DNA of 50,098 nt, taken from Blastocladiella britannica. Taxonomy: Eukaryota > Blastocladiomycota > Blastocladiomycetes > Blastocladiales > Blastocladiaceae. Position numbers and translations under genes: made by a program. Positions within the stretch are counted from its first letter, which is position 1. The number at the start of each line of letters is the position of its first letter. Location: the NCBI GenBank assembly GCA_025349905.2, contig MU624574.1, positions 1 to 50,098 of the forward strand. Direction: 5' to 3'. The notes under the pieces were generated by a model. The model did not search any database, was not told the DNA's origin, and saw only the letters and a list, made by a program, of their open reading frames with translations. Positions 36,676 to 46,927 of this stretch are shown here, piece by piece.

Positions 36676-37683
36676 ATGAACTACCGTCAAGTAAGCAGCC
36701 GCTGGCCCTCGACACAGTTCCCTTCCTCGGCACTTGCCCTCTCGTACAATCACAGCAGCAGCGTCGGACTGCACTCGCATCTGTCGGATCGCTCCGCTGT
36801 CAGCTTCACCTCCCTGTCCATGGCCTCTGCGCCGGCTCAGATCCTCAAATCGCACATTGCAGGCGTGATCAGCTCACCTGCCGTGGATCGCGCCATGGTG
36901 AAAATGAACCTGCGCGAGCGCAAGGAATACGAGCGCGGACGAGCCAGTCGAATTGCCCAGTGCTACCGTACGTTGTATATTTCAAACCTAAAATTTGCTT
37001 GTCCTCAGCAAATAAAAAATCCAGGTGAAAAACTCGATGACATTCAGCGGCAGAGATCGGGCCTGCCCGAGTGGTGCAACAAGCACATGGCTCCTCCAAC
37101 GCCCATGGAGGTGGCGACGGCAGTGACGGCGATTGACGAGGAACGGACCGAGGTGGAGACCATTGTCAAATCGAAATTGCCACCACTGCGCACGGACTCG
37201 CACGTCATAGCAGAGAGCCAGGACCTCGACTCTATGTTTCTGGAAGCGGCCGCCCATCTCGACGCACCGTCGCACGCGATCACTCCTCTTCCCCAAGCGA
37301 CTCCTCAAGCGACTCCCAGTGTGGAGGAACTGCCTCAGCCGCCTGTCCCACTAGTTTCGCACGATGTGATGCAACGACTCGCCAACATTTTCCCGTTCCA
37401 CCCGCCAGAATCGCTCGCAGAGGCGCTCCTGGTAACCAACGCAAGCGAGTTTGATGCCATTCACCTCCTTTTGCAGGCTGGATCAGCCACACCCGGAATG
37501 GCGACTAGTTCTCACTACGGCGCAATTGATCTGTCAATGATCAACCCACGCACTGATCGAGCTCGTTCAGCCAGCCATGCTCCTGGACAGCGCAAACGGA
37601 ACCTTGGTCTTGGGCGGCGCATCAAGTCGAGCTGGCGCTCCATCATGCACAAGATCTCGGGCTGGACCGCACGCACGCGATGA
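36676..37683 (+). CDS. Unknown protein with a CUE-like domain and basic C-terminus
   Basis: About 316 residues if a 57-nt intron (36968-37024, GTACGT/CCAG) is removed; the open frame also runs through it. The middle part has a charged helical block (NLRERKEYERGRASRIAQCY, then EKLDDIQRQ). Near the C-terminus LANIFPFHPPESLAEALL followed by NASEFDAIHLLLQAG fits the CUE pattern (xFP near the start, LL at the end), which in other proteins binds ubiquitin. The last 40 residues are strongly basic (RKRNLGLGRRIKSSWRSIMH). The start is uncertain: ATG at 36676 is followed by a possible donor (GTAAGC at 36691), and ATG at 36822 begins a better-looking protein. No full-length family was recognised. Confidence 0.6.
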   Translation: MNYRQVSSRWPSTQFPSSALALSYNHSSSVGLHSHLSDRSAVSFTSLSMASAPAQILKSHIAGVISSPAVDRAMVKMNLRERKEYERGRASRIAQCYRTLYISNLKFACPQQIKNPGEKLDDIQRQRSGLPEWCNKHMAPPTPMEVATAVTAIDEERTEVETIVKSKLPPLRTDSHVIAESQDLDSMFLEAAAHLDAPSHAITPLPQATPQATPSVEELPQPPVPLVSHDVMQRLANIFPFHPPESLAEALLVTNASEFDAIHLLLQAGSATPGMATSSHYGAIDLSMINPRTDRARSASHAPGQRKRNLGLGRRIKSSWRSIMHKISGWTARTR

Positions 37684-37788
37684 GACAGCGTCCTCTCCCT
37701 CGCATAATTTTTGACTTGAACTTTTTCCTCTTCTGGAGTACACACTCACACATACATTTCATGGTCCACGCCAATGAAAGTGTTTTTT

Positions 37789-38960
37789 TTACAATTCGGT
37801 TGTGTCTTTGACAGCCATTTTTTTGATTGCCTCGTACCCAGTGAGCGCAACCATCGCGCCTGGTATTGCGACCATGAGTCGGGGCCGCAATCCTTTGGAA
37901 AACCCACTCCACCCTTCCGTTTTATGGGCCTCCCTTGCCATCTTGAAAATTGCAGAGAGGCTCGTCGAGGGAGGCGGTCCCGTCGTTTGGTAGGTTTGCA
38001 CGCGGGTACGAATCACGTCAAATGGATTCGACACCAGCACTGATGCGCCGCCTGCGAGCGAAGCCGATGTCCTATTCATGTTTTAAAACTGTGAATCTCA
38101 TCCTCTGGCGAAGAAAAAAAGAAAGGAACGCACGCATTCACAATAATGGACGCTGTGCCGTTCTCTGAGCGAGATTCCGAGCCCAGTACTCGCTTTGAGG
38201 CCTCGTACACCCCCCAATACATGAATCCAGACGGCGCATAAGCGAGCAGATGCGGAATCAAGCCGCGGTAGTATCCGGTAATCCCGTCGGTCCGGTAAAT
38301 GGAGCGAATCACGTCGCGCGCACCCTTGTACTGGTGCTCCTGATGGAAAAAGGAAAAGTGCGGCTGCGTCTGGAGCCGCTGCGAGATCATGTCGGCAGGG
38401 AGAAAAAATAGGGCCGAACACGTCTCGGCCGTCAATCCGGCGAGCGAGTGGCAGTAAAAGTCCTGCATTCCAGTCAACTTTGCGGTGGGGGACGCGCCAT
38501 GAAACTTGTGCCGTATCCACGAATCATATGTTGCATGCGAGTACTCGTAACTGGCATAAAATAGGGATTGCGCAGGGAAACTCCCCGTGACTGTCGGCAG
38601 CACGCCACGGAATAGTCGGCGAACGCCCTCCTGCCGCACGATACGCTTGGCCATGCGAATGATCCCGCGCTGGTTGGTCACGCTGTCGGCCTGCATTTTG
38701 GTACGCAATGTTTCTAACGGGTACAGCACTGTATCCACGGCAAACACAAATCCGCTCCCAAACATGACGTATTTGGACATGTCCAGGTCTTCCCAGGTGG
38801 TTCTGGTTGTTGTCGCATGCTGCGCGTTGGATGCAAAAGCGGGTGTATTTTCTGGGCAGGGACCAGCATCGCCAAGTTTGATTGCCATACCTTGGACGAT
38901 CGAAAATGGAGGCGGGCCAGTTGGTCCTGGTATTGATGCTGCCGGTATTGCTGTCGCCAT
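37789..38960 (-). CDS. Mitochondrial carrier, SLC25A44-like
   Basis: Two exons, 38960-38134 and 38071-37789; frame is kept across the join (IVNA then TSASLAGG); 369 residues. Three carrier repeats are visible: YPLETLRTKMQ, LPADMISQRLQTQ and NPFDVIRTRVQTYQ, each a Px[DE]xx[KR]x[KRQ] signature ending a first helix. The lead-in WEDLDMSKYVMFGSGFVFAV resembles the SLC25A44 subgroup, whose human member imports branched-chain amino acids; transfer of that substrate to this gene is inference. The N-terminal 60 residues precede the first helix and are low in complexity. It lies 105 bp from the convergent CUE-like gene. Confidence 0.87.
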
Positions 38961-39142
38961 GATTCCATATATATTTGTTGTATATCGTCTTTTTTTTATT
39001 ATGAATTTGGATGTAATGCCGTCGTTGCAGGAATCTTTTCACATCGTCTTTCACATCGCGTTCAAGGCTATTCACATCAACAAAAAAATAATTCGTTCTC
39101 CCTACTTTTGGCCAATCGCAATAACACAACCAGCAAACAAAA

Positions 39143-41664
39143 ATGGCAACGGAACAGCCGCTGCAGCTGGCAGTCAATGTACCACTCGACAATGTTGCAA
39201 AAAACCAGGACAGTGCAATTGCACGATCGCCCGGTATCGAGCTCGATGCAGCAGCCATGGACCGACTGCTCCAATCGCCCGTTGCAGCCATCCCGGCGTA
39301 CCTGGCGTGCCTGCGCAAAATGTTGAACCCCGGCGAAAACGAGCCGGTTCTGCAATTGGGCGACCACGCGGCCATCCCTCGGGCAGACTTTGCCGAGCGA
39401 TTTCTGGACCATTTCTTGAACATGGCCCATTTTGGCAAGGCACAATCTCACTTTGACGCCATGGGCCCGCCTGCCAAGGGGGTCTTGGACGCGTGTCTGT
39501 CAGCACTTGATCATCCCGGTGCCGTCACGCCGGACCTTCTGAGCGTCATTGCGCGCACCGTCCGGATTTTCTCGCGCACAGAGTCGTGTGCCCAGTACTT
39601 TTGCCATGCCGGCGCGATCGCGAGCGTGGCCACCATTATCCGAGCCACGACCGCGCTCCCTCCATCGCTGGCATCGTCTCCAGTCAAGCGCGCACACCGC
39701 CCGGCGTCGGTAGTTCCCGAGAGCATGCTCACCGCATCGCAAAAGTCGGACGCCGCGCTTGACAGTATTGGCGCCAAGCAGGCGGTCGTCCACTTGTTTG
39801 CGTCGCTGGCCAATCTCGCTCTCTACCCGGATGCACGTGCGCTCATGCAAGAGGCCCGAGTTGCCTCGCTCCTGGTTCGCCACCTCTCGCTGTACTCTGG
39901 CCATGCGGCCGCCCTGGTCGAGTTGTTGGCGGCTGTGAACAACCTGTGTGCGGACGAAACCGGCATGGTGGAGGACGTGATCGAGTGCCGCGGCCATACG
40001 ACCGTGCACCGCTTGATTTCGAATCCAGCCGCGGTTACCCCAGAGGTGCTCGTCCAGGGGCTCCACATTCTGGCCTCGACAAGCCGCATCACCGGTGGTT
40101 ACGAGAAAGAGTTCATGAGTACTGTCATTGAGTGCCTTGGCCAGTATCCGTGGCATATAAATGTTTTGTGTGCTGCACTTGGGACTCTAGGCAATTTCTT
40201 TACCAATGGCACTTGCACTTTTGTCTTTTTTTGTTGTTGTGAAATTTGGAGACATTTACAAAGTAGTATTGGAAACAGAACTGGCCCATCCCAATGACGC
40301 AAGTGTCAAGGCCGTGCTCCAAGTGGTCATGCGGTTCGAGCATTCACTCGAAATTTTGGTATCGGGCGTCTTTGCACTGGCCCAAATGCTCAATCCTGGT
40401 GCGTTACATTTCATATTTTCTGTAATCTTTTGATAACAAACCATTTTTTTTTCTTATGAATAGCTCCGTCACCACCGGCTGCTTCGCTGATCAATACGAT
40501 ATTGCCTTCGATCCCCGTGCTCATTCGCGCGTCTGACAGGTACAAGTCGTCGGGGAGCTTGCAGACGGCGCTTGCATTCTTGTGGTCGGTCCTTGCACGG
40601 TTCCCCGAGCCCATGCGCACGACTCTGTGGAACGCTCACCTTGGCCGTCATCTCGTTCGCATCATGATGCTGAGCAACAACCCGACAAGTCACTCGCACA
40701 GCTCTGGGGATGGATCCATGCGACCCATTCACCAGCGCGATTCCTCCACCGACTCACTTGAGCCAAATGACGCGTGGGGATACTCATTTATTGGCGAGGC
40801 ACTTGAAGATCCGCCTGCGGCACCTGTCCAGGGACAGCAGGAAGGTGCTGCCAACGAACCCGACCAGGGAATTTCCGCCGCCACGCGCGGAATGACGCGA
40901 CACGAAATGATGCTTTTATTTGCCTCCATCGCGCTCATGCACCTTGGCGACCGAAGTGCGTTACCATTTTTACGACAGAGTGTTTTTCGTACTCACTCCA
41001 AAGAAAAAAAAAGCCGAGGACCAGATGCGTTTGCTCGAAGAGGGTGCCCTCCAAGCACTCACTCACTGCAGCGAGTTGCTCAAGGGAAAGAAACAGCTCT
41101 CATTTTTGATGCGCTTTCTGAGCCAGCGGCTCACACGGCACTTGGGTACGCCTGCCACTTCATTATACATTTGAGATGCAAGACCAACCCAGGAAAAAAA
41201 CAGAATCGCCGGCGTACTATGTTCATCCACCGCGCCCGCCTCCGTTGCGGGAGCTGGCAAAGTTCCACTTGCGTCGGACAGCCGCCATGCCCAAGACCGC
41301 ATCGACCCTTTCCGTGAGCGCGCTGCTGGAAGCGTCTTGGCCGGCGTCCAGTCGAGGAATGACGCCGTCCGGATCCACCACTTCTCTGGCACGGCTCATT
41401 CCGCTGCTGCCAGAATGCGGGCGATGCAAAGTGTCGCCTGGAATCGTGTGGACTCTGACCACTGCCAAGCCACCAGCTGCTGGGGCCGACCTGCTGTTAC
41501 TGCTCGACGAATCCGACTCGCACCACACCAATAACAAGCTCTGGCTGTGCTCCAAGTGCGTCGAGCCGGATCTCGCCGACCGCACAACAACAGAATCCAA
41601 GCCAGTTGACGGCGACAAAAAGCGCGGCCAGATCTTCATGACCTTGCAATCGGCGGCCGAGTAG
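39143..41664 (+). CDS. Armadillo-like repeat protein with C-terminal CxxC pair, family unknown
   Basis: Five exons: 39143-about 40222, about 40264-40398, 40464-40955, 41014-41145 and 41204-41664; about 760 residues. The last three joins keep frame (NPAPSPPA; GDRTEDQM; HLGESPAYY). The exon 1/2 join has no clean GT/AG pair. Exon 1 is a stack of helical repeats with armadillo character (AKQAVVHLFASLANLALYPD, AALVELLAAVNNLCADE, NVLCAALGTLGNFFTNG). Exon 3 contains more helices (ALAFLWSVLARFPEPMR) then a polar loop. The C-terminus has PECGRCKVS and LWLCSKCVEP, two CxxC pairs about 46 residues apart that could bind zinc. The combination suggests a scaffold, but I do not recognise the family and assign no function. 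Confidence 0.7.
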
Positions 41665-41812
41665 CTCGTCACGAGCACACGATACCTACTTTTTTTAATG
41701 TCCGCACCAAATATATTTTCGGACAACAAATGGCAAGCCTGTCATGAAGTGGCGTTGATTTCCAGGGTCGGACCACAGGTAACCTTGGGAGACCACGCCC
41801 TCTGCAACACGG

Positions 41813-41818
41813 TATAAA
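41813..41818 (+). promoter_or_regulatory. TATA box of the secreted-protein gene
   Basis: TATAAA within GGTATAAAGAGG, about 112-117 bp before the start codon at 41930. Position fits a core promoter with a 5' UTR of about 80 bases. Sequence-based inference. Confidence 0.5.
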
Positions 41819-41929
41819 GAGGCCCTGCCCGCCCTACCGTTCAATAGCTCGTTCAAAAACTCGAGAGCTGGTATCAATCAAACCGATATCCACCGACAAT
41901 TCCCTGGCAGAGCCAAACATACACAAAAA

Positions 41930-42835
41930 ATGACCAGGATCTCCTTTACCTTCCTCCTCCTTGCCGTGACGCTCGGTCTCGTGAATGCGCAGGGCGGATT
42001 CCAGGCTCAGAACAAGGCACTCGCTGCCAAACTCGATGGCCAAAAGGCGGGCTTGAAGATTGGTTCGCCGTGCCCCGCCGATCTCAGTGGTGAGGGACAG
42101 ACCCTTTGCGCTGGAAACCAGCTCGGTATTTTATATCGTTTTGTTGTGAGGCTGCTCGATCCTGACCCTTTTTATTGAAATAGCTCGTTGTAATGGCGGC
42201 GTCGTGACGGGTCCTCTGCAAAGTTGCGCGGCGACGCTCAATTGCCAGGTTCTTCCTCTTGTGGTTCGTTTTCCATTATTGTGATTACGCCTCGAGCCAT
42301 GACCTGATCGCAATTATCGCAACAGAACAAGCCCGGCATTAGTGTTACGTGTGACACGGATGCTGACAAGGTTGCCCGCATCGGAGCGGGAGCTGGTGCC
42401 GCGACTGGAGCGGGAGCTGCCAATGATGGTGCCGCCGCAGGCAACGGCCAGGCTGACAAGAAGCAAGGCAAGAAACAGCAGGGCAAGAAACAACAGGGCA
42501 AGAAGCAGGGTGGTGCAGCTGCTCCTCCGACCGCCCCTCCGGCTGCTGGCAACGGCAACGTGGCCGATTTCCGCACGCTCAACAAGCAGGACGCTGCGCG
42601 CCTCGATGCGGCCAAGGCCGGAACGCAAGTCGGCGACGCGTGCCCTGCTGGGTTTGCCGAGGGCTCCGTTGTGTGCGCGGGCGACAAGCTCGCGTTCTGC
42701 CTTGGCGGCAAGGTGGCGCAGGCGCAGTCGTGTGCGGCCAGTCTCAAGTGCCAGGTCCTGCCCCTCGTCAACAAGCGCGGTACCTCGGTGACGTGCGACA
42801 CGGACGCCGACAAGGAAGCTCGCATTCGCGAATGA
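41930..42835 (+). CDS. Secreted protein with two copies of a small Cys-rich domain
   Basis: Three exons, 41930-42125, 42184-42263 and 42326-42835; all joins keep frame; 261 residues. A clear signal peptide (MTRISFTFLLLAVTLGLVNA, then QGGF) is followed by domain copy 1, a linker with the repeat KKQGKKQQGKKQQGKKQ, and domain copy 2. Both copies share the layout: a short helix, C-P-A near the start, LCAGNQL or VCAGDKL, a C-x-GG turn, SCAA(T/S)L(N/K)CQVLPLVNK and a final SVTCDTDADK(V/E)ARI, with six cysteines each. The LPLVNK..TSVTCDT.ADAxARI ending is common in secreted fungal proteins and is sometimes annotated as CBM19-like; carbohydrate binding is only inferred. No catalytic domain is present. 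Confidence 0.85.
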
Positions 42836-42880
42836 GCATTTTTTTGGTTGCACAATGTACTTGTATTGGAATTACTTTAT

Positions 42881-44699
42881 TTAGTTGGATGACGACGATG
42901 AAGCAGCAGCAGCGGCAGCAGCAGCGGCGTGCAAGGGGTTGGTGGACTCGTGCTTGACGTTCTGGAACACTTGGCCAACGATCTTGAGCGCAATGGCGCG
43001 GTTCTTGGCCTGCTCCTTGGAAAGCGCCTTGTCGCTCAGCACGCGGTCACACACCTCGCGAAGAACCGACTGGACCTCGAGTTTGCTGCCCTTCCACTGT
43101 TATTTTGCCAGAATCCGTCAGTTTTTTTTGTTCTCCAAACAGAAGGAATTTGGGACGAACCAGTGCCTGCAAGCCGCGCGTGGCCGCATCTTCCTCGAGT
43201 TTCGTACGTTCCTCGGGCGTCAGCTCACCGTTCTTGTCTGCCTCGCTCAGCTTTGTGAACGACTTTTGCAGGTCGATCGCGGACTTGAATGTGGACACTG
43301 TGTATCATGACGTGTTAACAAAAGAAAGAGCGAAAAAGTCAATGAAATTGCCGCACCCGTCTCGGACACAACATGCGTCTTCTCGGTCATCGAGTGCCAG
43401 TAGCTGGCGATCGAGTTGCTTGCAAGGTATTGCTTTGCCTCTGGAAAATCAATTTGGGATCAATGCCACGAACTAAAAAAGAAAAAAAAAGTACAACATA
43501 CTCAGGGAATACGTGTATCCGGTCGCATGCAGCAGCTCTACACCATAGCTCTCGGCCTTGAGCTCGTCGGCCTCTGCCAGCATGATCTGCTCGAATGCGT
43601 TCATGGCCACGTCGTCCATTTCGGTTTCGGTGAGACGAGCCAGCTTGCTGACAAGGTTGTCCACCAGTTTGGTCACACGTGCCTCACGGGCGCGGGAACG
43701 CTCCTCCATTTGCTCCTGCTCGCGCTTCTCGCGATCAGCCGGCGTCAAGTTCGGGTCGTCCTCTGTGGATTCATAGGCCGACTTGAAGTCGGATGCGATC
43801 GAGATTTCGCCGATAATGTCCACGAATCTGTCGCCACCTTTAATATTTTTTTGGGTTAGCTCAATCAATGTCGGTTGAATGAAAAAGAAATCGTACCAAA
43901 TTGCATCTTGAAAAAGGTGCTGGGGTCTACAAATCCTCCCTCGGGGCCGGCCTCCTGCTTGCCATACTCGTTGTATTTCTTGCGCAGCTCGGGATCTGCA
44001 AGAACCTGGTATGCTTCACTGATTTTCTGTTATGTATTTGTTTTAAGTCAGCATTCCCATTTCTTGCAATAGGATCCACGGTACGTACTTTGAACTGGAA
44101 TGCATTTGTCGTGCGCGCGAAGTAAGCGGTACACAATAGAGTGAGTCCAAGCACAGCCAAAATAATGACAGAGAACGCGAACCAGCTCCTCCGCATTTGG
44201 ATCACTGCTGTTCTTGTCCGGGTGGTACTTCATGGCAAGTGCATAGTATGCCTTTTTGATTTCATTGCTGGTGGCCGTTGCCTTGACGCCGAGGACGTTG
44301 TAATGCTCCATGTCCGCGGGGTTTTCGTCTGAAAAAAGTCGTTGATTGATCAGCCTAACGAGATTTTTGACCTGAATAAAAAGTGGAAAGCAGACCAGTG
44401 CCGAGCTTCTTGCCCGAATGCGAGCGCGGGGCCGAGGACGATGACGTTTTGCTCTTGTCGCTGCGCTTATTGCCCTTGAGGTCCACGTCGAAAATGGCCT
44501 TGCAATTCCAGCACTGCACGCCAACAACGTCGCGGGCACGCACCGAGGCCCATGCGGCGCCGCCAACGTCCGGATGGTCGGCGGTCGGGGCGATGAATTC
44601 GACGCGGGTGGCGCATTGGTCGCACGAGGTGAGCACGCGCGCCAGCGGCTTGGCCGAGTGGATGACGGGCACTGCGTCGGGTGCAGTATCGGCTGCCAT
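42881..44699 (-). CDS. DnaJ/DnaJ-X (Caj1/Djp1-like) protein with N-terminal zinc-ribbon
   Basis: Eight exons: 44699-44396, 44328-44183, 44094-44089 (six bases), 44026-43897, 43837-43502, 43440-43357, 43297-43161 and 43096-42881; every join keeps frame; 452 residues. The first exon has CDQC and CWNC pairs 43 residues apart, a probable zinc ribbon. A J domain follows ([26 protein letters not shown] with the HPD triad; [20 protein letters not shown]). Then comes the DnaJ-X region ([19 protein letters not shown] through [14 protein letters not shown]) and an Ala-rich tail. Yeast relatives Caj1 and Djp1 are cytosolic Hsp70 co-chaperones, Djp1 acting in protein import to peroxisomes and mitochondria. 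The zinc ribbon in front is unusual for that group. It starts 147 bp from the divergent PAM16 gene. Confidence 0.88.
44089..44094 (-). other. 6-nt coding microexon of the DnaJ-X gene
   Basis: TTCAAA (Phe-Lys) is bounded by ATTCCAG before and GTACGT after, in phase 0 on both sides. Flanking introns are 88 and 62 nt. With it the J domain reads [15 protein letters not shown], restoring the conserved FKxIxEAY of helix IV; without it two residues are missing, and no other joining of these exons gives them. Confidence 0.75.
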
Positions 44700-44846
44700 A
44701 TGTTGTTTGTTTGTGAATTGTTTTTTTTTGTGGTTCGACCAAACGGAAGAGCGCTCGTTGCTGTCATCGTCCTCGTCCGTCGTCGTTCTCTCTGCATCAC
44801 CACCGATTTTATTGCAGCCTAATCTAAACAAAAACACAGCCCCTCC

Positions 44847-45465
44847 ATGTCGGTCCGTACGCCGTGACGCGTCATACTAGTCGCCTAACCCCGTCGCTCA
44901 CCTTTTAACTGTACAATATTGCGTCCCACTCGCAGGCGCCAGTCAAACTCATCACGCAAATCCTCGTCACGGGCGTGCAAATCTTTGGACGCGCCTTTGC
45001 CGACGCATACAAAACCGCGGCTGCGAGTATGTGTCTCCATTGAAATATGATTGGATGGGCCTATTGACGCGTCTAATTCAACTTGCAACAACAAAAACAA
45101 ACGAAACAGACGCGGCAAAGCAACGCGCCGCTTCTGGCGAGGTGGGCGCCGACCTCGGCAACGATGGCGAAGCACTGGCACCCACGGACGCGCTCAACAA
45201 GAAGCTCGGCATCACGCTGGACGAGGCTGCGCAGATTCTCAACCTCACCAAGGCGCCGCTGCCCCCGCGCGATGAGATCCTGAAGCGTTACGAGTACATG
45301 TTTGCGCAGAACGACCCGGCCAAGGGCGGCTCTATTTACATCCAGGGCAAGGTGTTCCGGGCAAAAGAGCGTCTCGAAAGCGAGCTCAAGGTCACGGCTA
45401 TGCCTGAGGAACCCGTGCAGCCCGCATCGCCACCGAGCGAGCCACCATCGGGGAACAAGCAGTGA
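44847..45465 (+). CDS. PAM16: Mitochondrial import motor subunit PAM16/Tim16
   Basis: Three exons: 44847-44852 (ATGTCG only), 44936-45026 and 45110-45465; frame is kept; 150 residues. Exon 2 codes APVKLITQILVTGVQIFGRA followed by FADAYKTAAAS, the family N-terminal membrane-associated segment. The degenerate J-like domain follows (KKLGITLDEAAQILNLTK, PRDEILKRYEYMFAQND, GSIYIQGKVFRAKERLESEL) and lacks the HPD triad, as expected: Pam16 holds and restrains Pam14/18 at the TIM23 import motor on the matrix side of the inner membrane. The two-codon first exon is inferred from a good donor after ATGTCG and the absence of another suitable ATG; the rest is firm. Confidence 0.88.
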
Positions 45466-45556
45466 TATGTGTGGATGCGCAACTAAAATACTTGTACTTT
45501 TTGTATACTCTTCTATCAGTTTCGTGGGGAACATGTAAGTCGGGGAGGGGAGGGGA

Positions 45557-46786
45557 CTACTCGCGACCCAGAACGTTCATGGCGGCCTCAAAGCCGAGGA
45601 ATGTGATGGCATTGACGGGTGCGGCACGAAGCATGCAGGGAACAAATCCACGGTAAAGACCGCGAATCCCCTCCTGCTTGAGCGTCACCTGGAAGCAGTT
45701 GAGCATGGACGAGTACCGGCGCTTGGCGGGATCCAGCGCATCGGTTTGGAGCTTGGACTTGACGGCGTCAACCGGGTATACCGAGAACCTGTCCATTCAG
45801 GTTTTCTTTTGTCAGGATGCAGCTCGCGCCATGAATACTTTTCATAAGAGAAAACGCACCACATGGCGTAGCCCGAAAGCCCGCCATAGGTCATGACCTC
45901 CCAAATGGGAAGCTCCCGGCGAGAAACGCCGGATTTGGCGCACGAGCGCTGCACGAGGTATTCGTACGTCAAAAAGTACGCGCCTATAGCCAATATGTAT
46001 TCCTCAGGAGTGCTCCATAAAATCTAATCAAACGAAAGGAGTGCTAGGTACCATAGCCCTGCAATTCACGCAGCAAGGTCACACCCTGGCCCTTGTACAC
46101 GCCAGCAAGACCGTAACTCGAGTAGATCTGCTTGACACAGTCCAATGGGCCGCGGAACTGCACGTTGGCGCCAGATTGGACCTGCAAACGCGTCCGAATA
46201 TGCTCAACGGGACCTGACACCACACTGGGCATGTCCAATTTTTGCACATTAGCATATCAACATCAACTTGGTGAAAAAGAAACGGCAAACCTGTTCGCTG
46301 CGCCAGAGGCAGCGCCAGCAATGTACAGCTGGCCAAGAGACAAATCGGTTGATCCTCCATTGCTCTTGACCAGGTAGCGCTTCATGTTTTCCAGGGTCGC
46401 AAATTGGATCGACACGCAAGCGCCAATGCCCAAGAGAGGAGTCACGGTGCCCTGTGCAATTTCATTGTTAGAAAATCGGCCGGAAAACCAAAATGCACTG
46501 TGTTGCATACCTTGTACAAACCACGCAGGCCGTCAGCCTTGACGGTCTGTTTGAAGCAGTCCACCACGCCCGAGTAGATGGGCGGTGTCGGTTGCGTTTG
46601 CATGCGCTGAAGGTCGTAGTGTTTAGTTATGCCTCATCATGCAGCCAACATCAACGTGTCATTTTAAATGCGTACCACTTTGATGGTATCGAACGGCTGG
46701 CCCGAGAGGACCTGGCACACACCACCAAAGCTGCCAGCCATAATTTCCTTGGCAGCCTGGCTGCTTGAAGTGTCGCTGGCAGTCAT
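45557..46786 (-). CDS. Mitochondrial carrier, Ymc1/Ymc2-like
   Basis: Six exons: 46786-46676, 46606-46511, 46451-46291, 46224-46052, 45983-45860 and 45788-45557; all five joins keep frame; 298 residues. Three carrier repeats: GSFGGVCQVLSGQPFDTIKV joined to RMQTQ, SGPVEHIRTRLQVQSG and YPVDAVKSKLQTD. The second half of each repeat is also typical (GLRGLYKGTVTPLLGIGACV; GIRGLYRGFVPCMLRAAPVN). The best match by motif is the fungal Ymc1/Ymc2 group, inner-membrane carriers linked to glutamate/glycine transport and close to carnitine/ornithine carriers. The substrate is inferred only. It starts 141 bp from the divergent EFHC1-like gene. Confidence 0.92.
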
Positions 46787-46927
46787 TGCTTGTTTGGTGG
46801 GGAAATTTTATGAATTTGAATCGCGTCCCTGCCAGAATGTTAACTTGAAAAAGATCTGTTGTGGATGCAAATCTTTCAAAATATTCTGATTCAGCTCCAA
46901 TTCTCACGATAGACGATAGAATTAAAA

